Both the position numbers and the translations under genes were made by a program. This document shows, piece after piece, positions 60,822 to 64,000 of a stretch of DNA of 64,000 nucleotides. The number at the start of each line of letters is the position of its first letter. Positions within the stretch are counted from its first letter, which is position 1. The notes beneath the pieces are model-generated. The model saw only the letters and a list, made by a program, of their open reading frames with translations. It did not search any database and was not told where the DNA came from. Source of the stretch: Cornus controversa (taxonomy: Eukaryota > Streptophyta > Magnoliopsida > Cornales > Cornaceae); NCBI GenBank assembly GCA_026545225.1, contig CM048848.1, positions 26,266,806 to 26,330,805 on the forward strand. Reading direction: 5' to 3'.

Positions 60822-63800
60822 ATTCCAGGTTCAAGTATCCTCGGGTCTGTAGGGTCCGTCGTAGGGTATCTTTCGCGTTGCGTATTCTGATAAATAGAAT
60901 CTAAGTATCGGATTCATTATACTCTATACATCTTAGTCTACTATTGGGGTCTTATGTAGATGTCATCCCGTAGGAGGAGGAAGGCGAACCACAACTAAGG
61001 TCAGGATAATGTTCAGGATGGAAAGGTTGAACTTCTTCTCGATTTGGTAGCCATGATAGTTTAGGTTGTAGTTACAGGAGTGGTGACTGTTCTTTAGAAT
61101 CAGCAGCCACCACAACAGCCACTACAAATGGCACATGTTCCATTACTAGTGGAACAACCTAACAATTGGGAATGATTCAAAACTCTTTTACATGAGGAAA
61201 TTCCTGGACTTATAGAAGAAGGACAAGACAATCGTAGGGTCGGAGCAGGAGTTCACCAATTTATCTTTGTTGCACCTGAGGAGGTGAACACTTAAGAGAA
61301 GAAGGAGCTGTTTTGTGAATGGATTGATTTAGACCACTCGACAGGTCATTGTGGGTAATCTAGCTTATTCCACTTACACTCAGGTGGTTAATGCTGCATT
61401 GCAGCACTATCAAATAAGGAGGGATTATAGGAAATGATAGGGGAGAAACAAATGATAGATACTCCGCTAGCCAGATAGAGGAAAGAAAAATGGAAATAGT
61501 AGGGCAATTTATTCAATAGATGAACTATGGGAGGGTCTACAACGTCATGCCATATAATGAGCAGACTCCTCAGCCGATTGAGGGTAGGGTTCCGATAAAG
61601 GTTGATTTTGATCGTGTTCTTATTTGAGATTGAGGCATCTCACTCTTTTGTATCTCAGTCGTTTGTTAGGATATCGGGTATACTTACTCAGTCGTGTAGT
61701 TCTCCACTTACTATGACTACACCATTGGGAGTTAGTACAATATTACGGGAACGCTGTAGTGAAATTCATTATAGGCGTTGGTAATCTCATATTTTTGGCA
61801 GACCTATGGGTCCTAGACATAAATTCATATGATGTCATACTCGGGATGGATTTGTTATCGCATTATCATGCCTATGTCAATTGCCATGATTAGGCAATTC
61901 TTTTTGTTATACCGAGTCAGGAGGTGTATTTGGTTGCTATACCATAATCAAATGAAGGGTCTAGAACTTGCTCATTCTTTAATAGTGAGGAGTCTCCGGA
62001 AGGAAATACAGTTTCTATGGATCTCATTCCAGTGGTGCGAGACTTTCAGGATGTGTTTTAGGAAATTCCAGGACTACCACTGAGTCGTGAGATAAACTTT
62101 GTAATTTACATAGCGTCAGGCACCGGGCCTACTTATAGGTCAAAGGAGGAACATGCCAGACATCTTTGTATCATTTTGTAGACACTAAGAGATAGTCAGT
62201 TCTATGCGAAATTTAAGAAGTGTGATTCCTAGCAGAGGGAGGTGAAGTTCTTGGGTTATATAGTATCTGAGAAGGGATAGCGATTGATCCAAACAAGGTG
62301 TCCGTGGTATTAGAGTTGGGGGGGCAACCTACCTCATCCAAGGAGATTCGTAGTTTTATGGGGTAGTTGGTTATTGTTGTAGGTTCATTCAGGGCTTTTC
62401 GAAGATTGTTAGCCATCTCACCCATGTACCTAAAAAGGGTGTGCCTTTCATTTCTAATGATTCTTGTTAGACGACATTTGATGAGTTAAAGAACAGGTTA
62501 ACAACTACACATGTTCTAACTACCCTTTAGTGTGACATTGAGTACTTGGTATGTACCGATGCGTCATTGCAAGGTCTGGGGTGTGTGTGGACTCTGCCAT
62601 GAAGACCTGGTGACATTATCTCTTAGGAAAGACTTTTGTTCAACGACCATAAGAGGTTACAGTATATGTTCTCACAGGAAAAATGTTGATGATTTAGCTG
62701 ATATTTTTGTAGCATGTGTAGTGGTCACACCTACTATCATTTGGAGGGTAATTTCAGATCAGCTTACTGACCCATAGTGTGTAAAGAAGGTGGCTGAGTT
62801 GAAATCTGGATAGGTACCATTTTATACAGTGGGTACAGATGGAGGCGGGCATGATGAGTGAGGACTACAGTTCTCAGTTTTTGGTACGCTTGAGAGGGGA
62901 TAAGATGTACCAAGACATGAAATGACAGTTTTGGTAGGCGGGCATGAAGAGGGACATAACTATATTTGTCTCTAAGTGCAGCAGTGGTCAGATGATCAAG
63001 ATTGATCACCAGAGACCGCCGGAGTCTTTGCAACCGTTGCCTATACGGGAGTGGAAGTGGGAAAGCCTCTCTATGGATTTCAATGTGGGACTTCCCACCT
63101 CACAGTGAAACCATGATGTTATTTGGGTGATAGTGGACAAGCTGACGAAATTATCACATTTCTTGCCATACGCTTGAGTTACACCTTAGAGTAGTACGCG
63201 AAGCTTTACATTGTAGAGATAATGAAGCTTCATGGTGTGCCTTTGTCCATTCTATCAGATAGAGATCTAAATTTTATTTCAGGGATTTAGGAGGGTTTTC
63301 AGCAAGCAATGGGTACAGCTCTGCACCTCAGTACAACTAATTACCCTCAGACCGATGGTCAGACTGAGAGGGTTAATCAGATTCTGGAGGGTATTTTGTG
63401 AGCATGTGTACTTAACTTCAAGGGTAATTGAGAAAATTTCTTGCTGCTAGTTGAGTTTGTCTATAACAATAGTTATCAAAAGACTATTGGTATGACACCA
63501 TTTAAGGCTCTGTACGAACGACCTGTAGATCGTTGGGTTACTGGTTGGAAGTTAGAGAGAATAGGTTTTTGGGTCCTGAGTTCATCAAGGACACGTCAAA
63601 AATAGTTGTCCTTATTAGAGACCGTATGCGGACTGCACAGAGCAGATAGAAAAGTTATGCTGACCGAAGAACTCGTGCACTAGAGTTCAAGGTGGGGGAT
63701 CAGGTTCTATTCAAGGTTTCTTCCATGAAGGGAGTAATGCGGTTTGAAAAAAAAAAAAAATAAGGGGGAGGTTGTCACCTCATTTTTTTTTTGGCTCCTT

Positions 63801-64000
63801 TCATGATTACTGACAGGATCAGGGCAGTAGCGTATATAGAAATGTTACTAAGCACAATGCATAGGGTGTATCATATCTTTTATGTGTCTATGTTATGGAA
63901 ATTCCGTAAGAAGGATGTTATTGATCAGCACATTGAGGTTGGAGAGATTGAGTTGCAGCTAGATCCAACAAATGTAGAGTAACTGTACTGTACTTATGAC
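60822..64000 (+). mobile_element. Ty3/gypsy chromovirus internal region, element D (fossil, continues beyond window)
   Basis: Order: gag start at 60960 (MSSRRRRKAN-like, similar to element A's MPPCRRRN), gag to about 61550, protease (61590-61800, EIEASHSFVSQSF), protease-RT linker (VILGMD, 61840), RT remnants (62040-62480), RNase H (62530-62690), integrase zinc-binding region (62880-63010), core (63040-63540, PQTDGQTERVNQ) and C-terminus (63670-63860). The chromodomain would follow past the window end. Same family as elements A and B. Broken in many places; old. Confidence 0.85.

Overview
The window reads as nuclear DNA of a flowering plant, most likely a eudicot. The reasons are plant-type Ty3/gypsy lineages (chromoviruses with a C-terminal chromodomain, and a Tat-like element), initiator-Met-tRNA primer sites (TGGTATCAGAGC), TTF-type hAT, Mutator and Stowaway elements, an AT-rich background, and one intron-containing LRR receptor kinase of the plant XII class. 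It is a repeat-dense intergenic landscape. Only one gene looks intact and functional.

Layout. 1-11.6 kb: a fragment of one Ty3/gypsy protease, then an LTR-internal-LTR-internal-LTR array of one chromovirus family whose LTRs carry a 50-70 bp minisatellite. 11.6-14.5 kb: AT-rich sequence with a three-unit minisatellite and no recognisable gene. 14.5-20 kb: an LTR-like stretch split by a 3.6 kb decayed hAT transposon with terminal inverted repeats and an 8-bp target duplication. 20-24 kb: a second LTR family and a minus-strand Ty3/gypsy fossil. 24-28.5 kb: a cluster of small DNA elements (Mutator-type MITE, hAT MITE inside a larger MITE-like unit, TRIM, Stowaway). 28.7-30.7 kb: a minus-strand Ty3/gypsy gag-protease fossil ending in a primer site.

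31.9-36.3 kb holds the one intact gene: a three-exon LRR receptor-like kinase of 1278 codons plus stop. It has a signal peptide, a very long LRR ectodomain, one transmembrane helix and a non-RD kinase (HCD). This architecture is typical of pattern-recognition immune receptors related to FLS2, EFR and Xa21. Both introns are phase 1 with GT-AG ends, and the joined frame is open to the stop.

36.9-45 kb: two copies of a roughly 2 kb non-autonomous, hAT-like repeat flank and interrupt a chromovirus fossil. 45.8-50.3 kb: a Tat-like Ty3/gypsy fossil. 50.3-54.6 kb: fragmentary transposon-like and unclassified non-coding repeat. 54.6-55.2 kb: a second TRIM whose right side abuts a fragment of the last exon of an LRR-kinase paralogue. 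55.3-57.3 kb: MITE-like and unclassified sequence. 57.3 kb to the end: a 3.5 kb chromovirus LTR, its primer site and a decayed internal region running off the window.

All retroelements here are broken fossils. The most interesting points are the intact immune-type receptor, the paralogous kinase fragment joined to a TRIM, two TRIM copies with an internal domain of only about 70 bp, and a short sequence motif shared by those TRIM LTRs and the chromovirus LTR minisatellites.
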